Made by a program: the position numbers and the translations under genes. This document shows positions 27,272 through 35,204 of a stretch of 64,000 nucleotides of DNA, piece after piece (positions within the stretch are counted from its first letter, which is position 1; each line of letters opens with the position of its first letter). This DNA is from Azophilus sp965220835 (GTDB lineage: Bacteria; Pseudomonadota; Gammaproteobacteria; Pseudomonadales; Azotimanducaceae), in the NCBI GenBank assembly GCA_965220835.1, contig OZ244842.1, positions 3,224,001 to 3,288,000 on the forward strand. Reading direction: 5' to 3'. A model generated the notes under the pieces. The model worked only from the letters and a program-made list of their open reading frames with translations, did not search any database and had not been told where the DNA came from.

Positions 27272-30200
27272 GTGGAAACACCACGAATTGGAGTCACGAA
27301 GTTAAGCGTAGCGCTCCCGCTTTTGCTCAGTTTTCTGAGTGCGAGCTTGGCCAACGCGCAAACAGAACAAACTGTCATCGAGGAGATTGTGGTTACCGGC
27401 ACCCATATCAAGGGGGCTGACATTGAGGGCGTCTTGCCCGTGACCGTGCTCAACGCCGAAGAGATTCAGGACACCGGGTCCCTGACGGGCGAAGACTTGT
27501 TGAGGTCGATTCCGCAGATTGGCTCAATCGGTTTTGGCGCTTCGCGAGGCGGTATCACCGGCGTCAATGCCGCCCGCGGGGATGTGGCCTCCTTCAATCT
27601 GCGCAGCATCGGTGAAGGCAATACCCTCACGCTGATCAACGGGCGCCGCATGGTGCTGCACCCGATTACGCAAACCAGCAGCTTTGACGGTGTGCCGGTT
27701 GCTTCCGCGAATGCCAACACGCTGCCCGCGGCCGCGTTGCAGCGCGTGGAAGTGCTGCGCGACGGTGCCGGCGCCATTTACGGTGCCGATGCAGTGGCCG
27801 GGGTCATCAACTACGTGCTCAACGATGACTACGAAGGGCTTGAGATCAACATCCGCGGTGGCCAGGAAGAAGGCACCGAGCGTGCCGACACCACCATCAA
27901 CGGTGCTTGGGGCACGCAGTTCAACAATGGCCAGACACGATTGGTTGTCTCGGGCAGCTACACCAACAGCAATGGCGTTGATGCCAACGACTACGGCTTC
28001 TCATCCAATCAAGACTTGCGCAGTCGCGCACCGGACTTCGCCAGCGACACAAGTTTGGATCAGCGATCCAGTTTGGAACCCCACGCGCTGGTCAACTTCA
28101 ACGGCCTTGGCTCATTCCACGTGCGGCCTGCAACCCTGATCCGAGACAACGGCGCCACTTTGGGCGTTGCTGACTGCGGTGGCCGGGGTCTGGATGGCGC
28201 CGATTTGGTGTACAACGATGGTTTGCAAGACCTTTGTCTTGATTCCAGCGGGCAGGATCGAGCGCTACGGCCAAACCGAAACGAAGTGCGCACGCTTGTG
28301 CCGGACATAGAACGCTACAACTTCTTCGCACGTGTCACCCACGACATGGACAATGGCTTTGAGCTTTATGGCGAGGCTTCCTATTACTCCGCGGAAGCGA
28401 CTCGTCAATGGGAGCAGTCTGCAATCTTGAGCAATGGCCGCTTCTTCGTTGAAGCGGATTACTACTACAACCCCTTTGGTCCAGTCACCTTCGACGACGG
28501 CCGGCCCAATCCAAATCGCCTGCCCGGGTTAGACCCCTCTATAGTTCCAGCCGAGGGGCTGGGTTTCGAACTTGTGGGCTTGAGGCCGACGGACACGGGC
28601 CCACGGGAAATCGAGGTGGATAGCACCAGCTATCGGTTTGTTGGTGGTTTGGCAGGCAACATCGGTGAGTGGGAATTCGATACGGCGCTGGTTTACAGCG
28701 AGGCGGAAGTTGACGACACCGCCTACAACAGAATCAGCACGCCGTTGTTCCAGGCGCAAATCAATCGGGACACGCCGGATGCGTACAACATATTCACGGG
28801 CGTGAACCCTGCCGACCCCACCAGCATCATCGATGCAACGCCCAATCCACGGTCCAGCATCGATCCGTTCATTGTCTCAGCGTCAAGGCAGGCGGAGACG
28901 ACGCTGACTTTGGTGGACTTCAAGCTGAGCAACGGCAACCTCTTTGAGCTGCCCGCGGGCAATGTGGCCCTGGCATTGGGCGTGGAGTATCGGGAAGAGG
29001 AGTTGGATGAGGACAACTCCGCGATCTTTGATGGCTCGGTGCCGTTCATTGACGCCTTGGATCCGGACTTGGCGCCGGGGCAGATCACAAATGCCAGCAG
29101 CCTGGAGGGGAGTAGCGTGAGGCCGGACGTATCCGCTGATCGCCAAGTGTTCTCCGCCTTTGCCGAAGCCATCATTCCCTTGGTCACCGATGTTCCGGGC
29201 ATCCGAAGTCTTGATGCTCAAGTTGCCGTGCGTTACGAGGACTTTGACGACGTCGGTAACATAACGCGGCCCAAGTTTGCGCTCTCTTGGTACCCCATCG
29301 ATCAAGTGCAGGTTCGCGCTGCCTTTTCAAAGGGCTTCCGCGCGCCAAACCTGATTCAACTGAACTCTCCGGGCACCTCCATCACGACCTCCGTTGACGA
29401 CTATGCGGAAGGCATTGCGCTGGGCACCGGCGACATCAACGACGGGCCGAGCAACGGCAACTACATTTTGGAAACCGCCGGCAATCAGGACCTAGTCCCC
29501 GAGGAAAGCGACAACTTCAATATCGGCGTCGTCATCACGCCCGTTGAGGACCTAACCGTCACTGTCGATTTCTGGGAGATTGAAACGGAAGACACGGTTG
29601 GCGTTTTCTCCGACGAAAACGAATCCCGGCTTGATGCGGTGCTGCGCGCTTCGGGTTCCTCCAACCCAAGCGTGATTCGGGCCGCACCTGATGCTGACAA
29701 CCCTCTGGGGGAGATCCTGCAGATCATTCGCCGTTATGAGAACCTCAACACTCGGGAAGTGAAGGGCTTCGACATCGGCGTGTACTACTCGATCCAATCG
29801 GACATCGGAACCTTTGACATCAAGGTGAACGCTGCGAAGTTGACTGACTTCGATCAATCACCCGGCGGTGCGGCGCAACAGTTGGTCGACTTCGGCGCGA
29901 ACACTACGGTGTTGGGCGCCTCCGTCGGTGATGTGATCGAACGGGAGTTTTTCCCGCAGTGGCGACGCAGCGCCTCAGTCACTTGGAACAGTAGTGACGA
30001 TCGTTGGGGGGCCGGCGTGTTTTACAGCTACGTGGGTGAGGTCTTTGAGCCAAGCGTTACGGCCAATGGAGAATTCTTTTTCGTGGATGACCACGAGACG
30101 GTCAATCTGCACTTCACCCATCGGGGCCTGTTCGGAGACGGCAGCAGCATCCGCTTGGGCGTGAACAACGTCACTGACGAGGAACCGCCACTGGCTTCCG

Positions 30201-30286
30201 AGTCACTTGGGTTTGAAGGCGAGCTCCATAGCAGCCGCGCTCGCTATTTCTATCTTCAGCTCAACCATCGGTTCGCCGGTCAATAG
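27272..30286 (+). CDS. TonB-dependent outer-membrane receptor
   Basis: A 1,004-residue receptor. GTG 27272 follows AAGGGGA; the signal peptide ends 'ASLANAQ', the TonB box is 'IEEIVVTGTHI', and the plug carries 'NTLTLINGRRMVLHP', 'RVEVLRDGAGAIYGADAVAG' and 'VINYVL'. This '...YGADAVAGV.N' type with a barrel of about 800 residues is the class used for peptides and other bulky organics in Gammaproteobacteria. The C-terminus 'YFYLQLNHRFAGQ' extends three residues beyond the phenylalanine that normally ends the last strand. A strong hairpin terminator follows at 30311. The next gene encodes an exported D-aminoacylase-like enzyme, possibly acting on the same ligand. Confidence 0.94.
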   Translation: METPRIGVTKLSVALPLLLSFLSASLANAQTEQTVIEEIVVTGTHIKGADIEGVLPVTVLNAEEIQDTGSLTGEDLLRSIPQIGSIGFGASRGGITGVNAARGDVASFNLRSIGEGNTLTLINGRRMVLHPITQTSSFDGVPVASANANTLPAAALQRVEVLRDGAGAIYGADAVAGVINYVLNDDYEGLEINIRGGQEEGTERADTTINGAWGTQFNNGQTRLVVSGSYTNSNGVDANDYGFSSNQDLRSRAPDFASDTSLDQRSSLEPHALVNFNGLGSFHVRPATLIRDNGATLGVADCGGRGLDGADLVYNDGLQDLCLDSSGQDRALRPNRNEVRTLVPDIERYNFFARVTHDMDNGFELYGEASYYSAEATRQWEQSAILSNGRFFVEADYYYNPFGPVTFDDGRPNPNRLPGLDPSIVPAEGLGFELVGLRPTDTGPREIEVDSTSYRFVGGLAGNIGEWEFDTALVYSEAEVDDTAYNRISTPLFQAQINRDTPDAYNIFTGVNPADPTSIIDATPNPRSSIDPFIVSASRQAETTLTLVDFKLSNGNLFELPAGNVALALGVEYREEELDEDNSAIFDGSVPFIDALDPDLAPGQITNASSLEGSSVRPDVSADRQVFSAFAEAIIPLVTDVPGIRSLDAQVAVRYEDFDDVGNITRPKFALSWYPIDQVQVRAAFSKGFRAPNLIQLNSPGTSITTSVDDYAEGIALGTGDINDGPSNGNYILETAGNQDLVPEESDNFNIGVVITPVEDLTVTVDFWEIETEDTVGVFSDENESRLDAVLRASGSSNPSVIRAAPDADNPLGEILQIIRRYENLNTREVKGFDIGVYYSIQSDIGTFDIKVNAAKLTDFDQSPGGAAQQLVDFGANTTVLGASVGDVIEREFFPQWRRSASVTWNSSDDRWGAGVFYSYVGEVFEPSVTANGEFFFVDDHETVNLHFTHRGLFGDGSSIRLGVNNVTDEEPPLASESLGFEGELHSSRARYFYLQLNHRFAGQ

Positions 30287-30310
30287 CGCTCGCTGAGCGG
30301 CCGCCTATTG

Positions 30311-30336
30311 GGCGGGCCCGAACTTTCGGGCCCGCC
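30311..30336 (+). terminator. Strong GC-rich hairpin after the TonB receptor
   Basis: A perfect 12-bp inverted repeat (GGCGGGCCCGAA / TTCGGGCCCGCC) with a 2-base centre lies 25 bases beyond the stop. Only two Ts follow, so it is GC-driven. It separates the receptor from the downstream amidohydrolase and argues against starting that gene at 30308. Confidence 0.7.
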
Positions 30337-30382
30337 TTGCCAACAGTTGCCGCTTCCTTTCAGCCTCTCGATTGGTGGCCTA

Positions 30383-31978
30383 ATGCGACAAGCGAAACGG
30401 GCGCCCATCCGTTCGACCATGCACAACGGCAAAGCGAAAGGTCGCGTTGCGGTTCTGGCCATGACCCTCATGCTCGGCTGCACCGCGGCGGAAGCGATCG
30501 ATCTACGGATCGTCGGAGGCACGGTGATTGATGGCACTCGCACGGGCGGAGAGCCGGGGCGGATCGTCGATATCGTGGGTGATCGAATTGTTTACGTAGG
30601 CCCGATGCGATCTGGGTCCCCAAAGCGCACTTTGGATGCCACAGGCAAGGTCATAGCACCTGGCTTCATTGACCCACACACTCACGCCTACGGTGACTTA
30701 TCTGACCCGAGAAGTTCTGCCAATCGTCCCTACCTCTTTCAGGGCGTCACCACGGTGTTCATAGGAAATGACGGGGGAGAAGGTCGCTTCGGGCAGATTC
30801 AAAAATCCCTATCGAGCCACGAGCTAGGCACCAACGTGGCCGTGTTCGCAGGACATGGCAGCATTCGCCGTCAGGTGCTTGGGCATGACAACAGGCCGCC
30901 CACTCAGGCAGAGCTTAGGGCTATGCGGAACGCAGTGGCGCAGGACATGCGCGCCGGGGCTTTGGGTCTTTCAACCGGGCTCTTCTATGCCCCTGGCAGC
31001 TTTGCGGAGATCGACGAGATCGCAGCGTTGGCGGAGGTGGCCGCACGCTTTGGTGGCGTTTATGAAAGTCACATTCGTGACGAAGCGGACTACTCAATTG
31101 GGCTGCTCAACGCCGTCAACGAAGCCATCGAAATCGGCCGGCGGACGGGCATTGCCGTGCACATCGCTCACATCAAGGCCCTAGGGCCGAGCGTGCACGG
31201 GCAGTCGGCAGAGATCGTTCAGCTCGTGGAGCAGGCTCGGGCTGAGGGGCTTAGGGTCACGGCAGATCAATATCCGTGGCTTGCATCGGGTACGCGCCTG
31301 TCCAATGCGTTGATTCCGCGGCGAGTGATGACCGGCGGCGCACAGGGGCTGCAGGCATTTCTTGAAGACGCTGACTCAGTGGCGAGCATTCAGGCTGAGA
31401 TGCGCGACAACCTGCAGCGCCGGGATGGCGCCGAGGCGCTTTTGATTACAGGAGACTCTCCTCATCAAGGGAAAACGCTGGCGGAGGTCGCCGATCAAAA
31501 GGGCTTGGCACCGACCATCGCAGCGGTGGATGTCGTCCGGGCGGGCGACCCGTCTGTAGCGTCGTTCATGATGGACGAAGACGATGTGCGTCGCCTAATG
31601 GTTCAAGACTGGGTGGTTACGAGCTCCGATGGCACCCGGGGGCACCCCAGAAAATACGCGAGCTTTCCAGAGAAGTACGCCAAGTACGTGCAATCCGAAG
31701 CGTTGCTGGATTTGGTGACGTTCGTTCATCGTAGCTCCGGGGCCACCGCACAGATCTTCGGGCTTTGCGATAGAGGCTTTCTCCGCGAAGGCCACCGTGC
31801 CGATGTTCTGATTTTTGATCCAGACGAGTATCGGCCGAGTGCGACCTATGAGGCGCCGGAGGAGCTGGCACGAGGTGTCGAACACCTCTATGTGAATGGC
31901 ATTGCTGCCATCAGCGAAGGCATGCTCTACGCGCCTGAGTCTGGCCGTCTGCTCAACGCGCAATCCTGTCTAGATTAG
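30383..31978 (+). CDS. Exported D-aminoacylase-like amidohydrolase
   Basis: A 531-residue protein of the N-acyl-D-amino-acid deacylase group. The N-terminal signal segment 'VAVLAMTLMLGCTAAEA' could give either a cleaved or a lipid-modified periplasmic enzyme ('LMLGC'). Family segments are 'IVGGTVIDGTRTGGEPG', 'APGFIDPHTHAYGD' (HxH metal ligands), 'GALGLSTGLFYAPGSFA', 'YESHIRDE', 'AVHIAHIKALG' and 'SSDGTRGHPRKYASFPE'. The expected reaction is hydrolysis of N-acylated D-amino acids, dihydropyrimidine-like amides or related compounds. The start at 30383 lies after the terminator; ATG 30419 is an alternative. With the upstream receptor and ggt it forms a peptide/amide-scavenging group, by inference. 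Confidence 0.88.
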   Translation: MRQAKRAPIRSTMHNGKAKGRVAVLAMTLMLGCTAAEAIDLRIVGGTVIDGTRTGGEPGRIVDIVGDRIVYVGPMRSGSPKRTLDATGKVIAPGFIDPHTHAYGDLSDPRSSANRPYLFQGVTTVFIGNDGGEGRFGQIQKSLSSHELGTNVAVFAGHGSIRRQVLGHDNRPPTQAELRAMRNAVAQDMRAGALGLSTGLFYAPGSFAEIDEIAALAEVAARFGGVYESHIRDEADYSIGLLNAVNEAIEIGRRTGIAVHIAHIKALGPSVHGQSAEIVQLVEQARAEGLRVTADQYPWLASGTRLSNALIPRRVMTGGAQGLQAFLEDADSVASIQAEMRDNLQRRDGAEALLITGDSPHQGKTLAEVADQKGLAPTIAAVDVVRAGDPSVASFMMDEDDVRRLMVQDWVVTSSDGTRGHPRKYASFPEKYAKYVQSEALLDLVTFVHRSSGATAQIFGLCDRGFLREGHRADVLIFDPDEYRPSATYEAPEELARGVEHLYVNGIAAISEGMLYAPESGRLLNAQSCLD

Positions 31979-32154
31979 GAAGCGCTTGCCTCATGGCGGC
32001 GCGGAAGCGCCACTGCGGAAGGCGCTTGGCCATTGTCCGCTTGGCGCAACGCAGTTGAATCAGGCCAGCCGCGGGCACTCCGGCATCGAGGTTCCGAGCG
32101 ACTTCGCCGCACTGTCATCGGGATGACTTGCAATGCCGGCTTGGCCATTGTGCT

Positions 32155-32982
32155 TTAGTCCAGAATGCGGCCCTCCACGAGGTCGTCCCCAAAGATCGCC
32201 CGAGCGGAAGGTTCAAGATTGGGACCACGTCTCAGGTGATGACCACCGTCAACACTCATGGCCACGCCCGTGATCCAAGAGGATTCCGGCCCGCACAGAA
32301 ACCTCACGGCCTGGCTGATGTCCTCCACCGTGCCGTGTCGGCTGATGGGCATGCACTCAAGGTAATCCTTGTAAATCTCCTCAGCGGCGAAGAGGCCTGA
32401 AGCCAGTTCCGTCTCAACCAGGCCTGGGCAAACACTGTTCACGCGGATGCCGGCCACACCCAACTCGTCAGCACAGTTTCGAACCAGCATGTCGATGCCC
32501 GCTTTGCTGACGCAGTAGGCACCCAGGAAGCGATGAGGCCTGACTCCGGCGATCGACGAAATGGCACAGATCGCCCCACCACCTGACTTTGCCATCCAGC
32601 GCGCGGAGTGCTTTATGGTGTAGAAGGTCCCGCTGAGATTTGTCTGCATGACCTGATCCCAGCTCTCTGACTCCATCGCCATGATTGGCGCTAGGCTGCC
32701 AATTCCAGCATTGGCAACAGCGATGTCCAAGACGCCGCCTTGTGCCGCAGCTTGCGCAGCAGCCTCCACATCGCTTTCGCTGCCAACATCGCCCACAAAC
32801 ACTTTGATGACACCGGCACCTTCAATTGCGGCCAGTTCTTCCCTCGCTTGCTCAAGGCGCTCCGCTGTTCGCCCCATAATCAGCACGTTGGCGCCATCTG
32901 ACGCGAATGACTTGGCGCAACTGAGACCAATGCCGGCGCTACCACCGGTTACCAACGCGTTCTTGTTTTCAAGCTTGAGCAC
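32155..32982 (-). CDS. Short-chain dehydrogenase/reductase
   Basis: A 275-residue classical SDR with 'VTGGSAGIG', 'ANAGIG', the catalytic serine in 'CAISSIAG' and 'YCVSK' as YxxxK, then 'VNSVCPGLVETELA'. The start GTG at 32982 is chosen because AAAGGAG sits eight bases upstream; the earlier GTG at 32991 directly abuts that site and is unlikely. The C-terminal 'FGDDLVEGRILD' tail is longer than in minimal SDRs. It is divergent from the SDR at 33174. Substrate unknown; steroid, terpenoid or 3-hydroxyacyl substrates are all possible. Confidence 0.92.
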   Translation of the reverse strand: MLKLENKNALVTGGSAGIGLSCAKSFASDGANVLIMGRTAERLEQAREELAAIEGAGVIKVFVGDVGSESDVEAAAQAAAQGGVLDIAVANAGIGSLAPIMAMESESWDQVMQTNLSGTFYTIKHSARWMAKSGGGAICAISSIAGVRPHRFLGAYCVSKAGIDMLVRNCADELGVAGIRVNSVCPGLVETELASGLFAAEEIYKDYLECMPISRHGTVEDISQAVRFLCGPESSWITGVAMSVDGGHHLRRGPNLEPSARAIFGDDLVEGRILD

Positions 32983-33173
32983 AACTGCCACTCCTTTTCC
33001 ATCTCCGTTCCAGTTCGATTTTAGTGCCTCCGAGCGCGTCCAGAAGCGCGACTGGGCAGATTGCGCTCAATGGGCGCCATCAACGGCTGGATCAACGGCT
33101 GAAGCATGTTGAGGCCTAAGTAATCGTTTAACCTATAAGCAATCGAACCTAAGAACCTTGAAGGGAGGTCGCA

Positions 33174-33983
33174 ATGCTGGATTTCGCTGGCAAACGCATT
33201 GTCATCACCGGAGCTTACTCCGGCATTGGCGCCGCACTGGTCGAGTTGCTCAAACAAGCCGGTGCCGATCAGATTGTGGTGCTGGACATCAGAGAGCCTG
33301 AAACGGAGGTGGATGAGTTCATCGAAACTGACATGGGCAACCCGGTCTCGATAGATGGCGCCATCGCCAAGATCAACGCTGTCAGCGCTCGCCCCGTGGA
33401 CTTGCTGGTGAACAACGCCGGTGTTGCGGCAACGCAACCGGCGCAGACGGTGATGCGCGTCAACACCCTTGGGCTGAAGCGCCTGACCGAGCGGCTCCTG
33501 CCCACCATGCGGGCGGGTGGTGCCGTCGTGAACACCGCGTCGATCGCCGGCAATCGCTGGCCGGAGCGTCTGGCCGAAATCAACGCACTGCTGAGCATCG
33601 ACAGCTGGGATGAAGGCGTCGCCTGGGTGGCGGACCATGCCGACGTGGTGGCCGATGGCTACTCGTTCTCCAAGGAGTGCGTGCAGGTGTACACGATGCG
33701 CGCCGCCAAGGCGGCAACAAGTTACAACCTGCGCATCAACAGCGTATGCCCTTCCCCAGTGGACACGCCTTTGCTTCCGGCGTTCCGTGAAACGATGAGC
33801 GACAAGATCATTGACTGGGCCATCGAAACAGGCAACGGGCGTGTCTCCACGGCGGAGGACCAAGCCCGCGCCATCCTGTTCCTCGCTTCTGATCTGGCCG
33901 GGTACGTGAACGGTGTCAATCTGCTGGTTGACGGCGGGTTCACCGCAGCGACCCAGATGGGGCAGGTGGATCTGCCCGTTTAG
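33174..33983 (+). CDS. Short-chain dehydrogenase/reductase (3-alpha-HSD-like)
   Basis: A 269-residue SDR with 'ITGAYSGIG', 'VNNAGVA', 'NTASIAG' and the YxxxK motif 'YSFSK', followed by 'INSVCPSPVDTPLLP'. It carries the same long insertion between catalytic serine and tyrosine as the SDR at 12941, so the two are paralogues of the 3-alpha-hydroxysteroid/coniferyl-alcohol dehydrogenase type. A GGGAGG ribosome binding site precedes the ATG. Its C-terminal sequence 'TQMGQVDLPV' is repeated, out of context, at 35126-35161, which points to a lost second copy. Confidence 0.92.
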   Translation: MLDFAGKRIVITGAYSGIGAALVELLKQAGADQIVVLDIREPETEVDEFIETDMGNPVSIDGAIAKINAVSARPVDLLVNNAGVAATQPAQTVMRVNTLGLKRLTERLLPTMRAGGAVVNTASIAGNRWPERLAEINALLSIDSWDEGVAWVADHADVVADGYSFSKECVQVYTMRAAKAATSYNLRINSVCPSPVDTPLLPAFRETMSDKIIDWAIETGNGRVSTAEDQARAILFLASDLAGYVNGVNLLVDGGFTAATQMGQVDLPV

Positions 33984-34109
33984 CTGTTCGATTCGCTTGC
34001 TTTAGAGGATAGGTTGTAGGGAGTCCACGGGTGTCTTTGGGCGAGGAGCAGCTCCCATCATGAGCCCAGTCGGACTCACCGACATCTAGTTGGCCAGCGG
34101 AAGGTCCGG

Positions 34110-35018
34110 CTAATGCGGATTGAACACCTCTTCGATCGTGTCGGCGTCAAGCACGTTGACCGCCCACGTCTCCAGATCGGACGCGGACGCGTTGCCGAGA
34201 CGCACGCCGACCACCGGCGGCAGGGTGCCGAACTTTTGGCGAAGCAGTCGCTCCAGGACCGTGCGCTCGCCCGCGATGTGGCCAAGGTGCATTCCTTCCG
34301 TTCGCCCCTCTTCGCGGGCTCGCCAATTCATTCCCTTTATCATTCCGCTCTCCTCGGCATACCGCTCCTGATAGTGCCGACGCTCATTGTCACTGAGGTC
34401 GGCGTAGATGTCTATGAAGTCGATTTACTTCTCGCGCTGGTTCGGGTCCCGCTCCAGTTTCAAAAGACCACGCACCGCACTGGCGTACACGTCCACCCTG
34501 CCGCCCGCTGGATCCTGCATGTTTGGGAGGTTCAATCGCGCCACCAAGTTGTCGCTGTCCAGCCAGTCCCCGGCGGACATGTCGCCGAGCGGGCAGGCGA
34601 GGTAGTCGAACGTCAGGTAGTCGCGCCGCTCCGTGCCGATTGTCAGCGGCCCCGGCACCGCGCCCGGACGCAGGAACACCACCACGGGCACCACCCGGCT
34701 GGTGCCCAACATCCCGGCGAGGTCGAGGCAGTAGTGCGCCAGCCGGAGCCGGGAGAACCGCCGCGTGCTGGACTCCTCCTCGATGGCGAACAAAATCGCC
34801 TCGCGCCTGCCGTCGGTCCACTCGGCGAGCAGCGGCACGTCTAGCCGCCGGTAGCGCCCGCCAAGGCCATCCTGCAGCTGCTCCTCGCGCACTGGGACGA
34901 TGCGCACCGCATCCCCTGCCTTGGGCGCCTCATCCGGCGCTAGGAACGCCAGCGCATCGTCCGGGTAGTCCACGATGAGGTTCTTGAAGTTCTGGTCGTG
35001 GCTGATGGGTTCGGCCAT
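34110..35018 (-). pseudogene. Rpn-family nuclease/putative transposase with an in-frame stop
   Basis: From ATG 35018 the frame reads 'DQNFKNLIVDYPDDALAFLA', 'ILFAIEEESSTRRFSRLRLA' (the PD-(D/E)XK core of Rpn/transposase_31 proteins), and reaches 'RDPNQREK' before TAA at 34425-34427. The same frame continues directly with 'IDFIDIYADLSDNER', 'YQERYAEE', then 'VLERLLRQKFGTLP' and 'LDADTIEEVF', the normal linker and DUF4351-like C-terminus. In related proteins the interrupted position is usually tyrosine ('KYlDFI'), so one base change in TAC/TAT would explain the stop. Rpn proteins are recombination-promoting nucleases found in many mobile copies. Length with the stop ignored is about 302 codons, normal for the family. 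Confidence 0.85.
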
Positions 35019-35125
35019 GCCGCCTCCCCTTTATGAATTTGGGGATAGAATGAGCTACGCGCACTGCCCCACGCTATGGCGAATCGCTTACGCAGCTGTA
35101 CGACATCGCGCACCCAGAAGGGTGC

Positions 35126-35161
35126 GTGACGCAGATGGGGCAGGTTGATTTGCCTGTTTAG
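35126..35161 (+). pseudogene. Duplicated 3' end of an SDR gene
   Basis: These 36 bases encode 'VTQMGQVDLPV' plus TAG and match the end of the SDR gene at 33174-33983 at nearly every base. Nothing upstream in frame resembles an SDR, because the Rpn-family gene begins at 35018. It is the tail of a second SDR copy, or a footprint left by insertion or deletion. Confidence 0.75.
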
Positions 35162-35204
35162 TTGCAAATTCGAGTTCACGCCCCTCACCAAGAGGAACCA
35201 CGCT

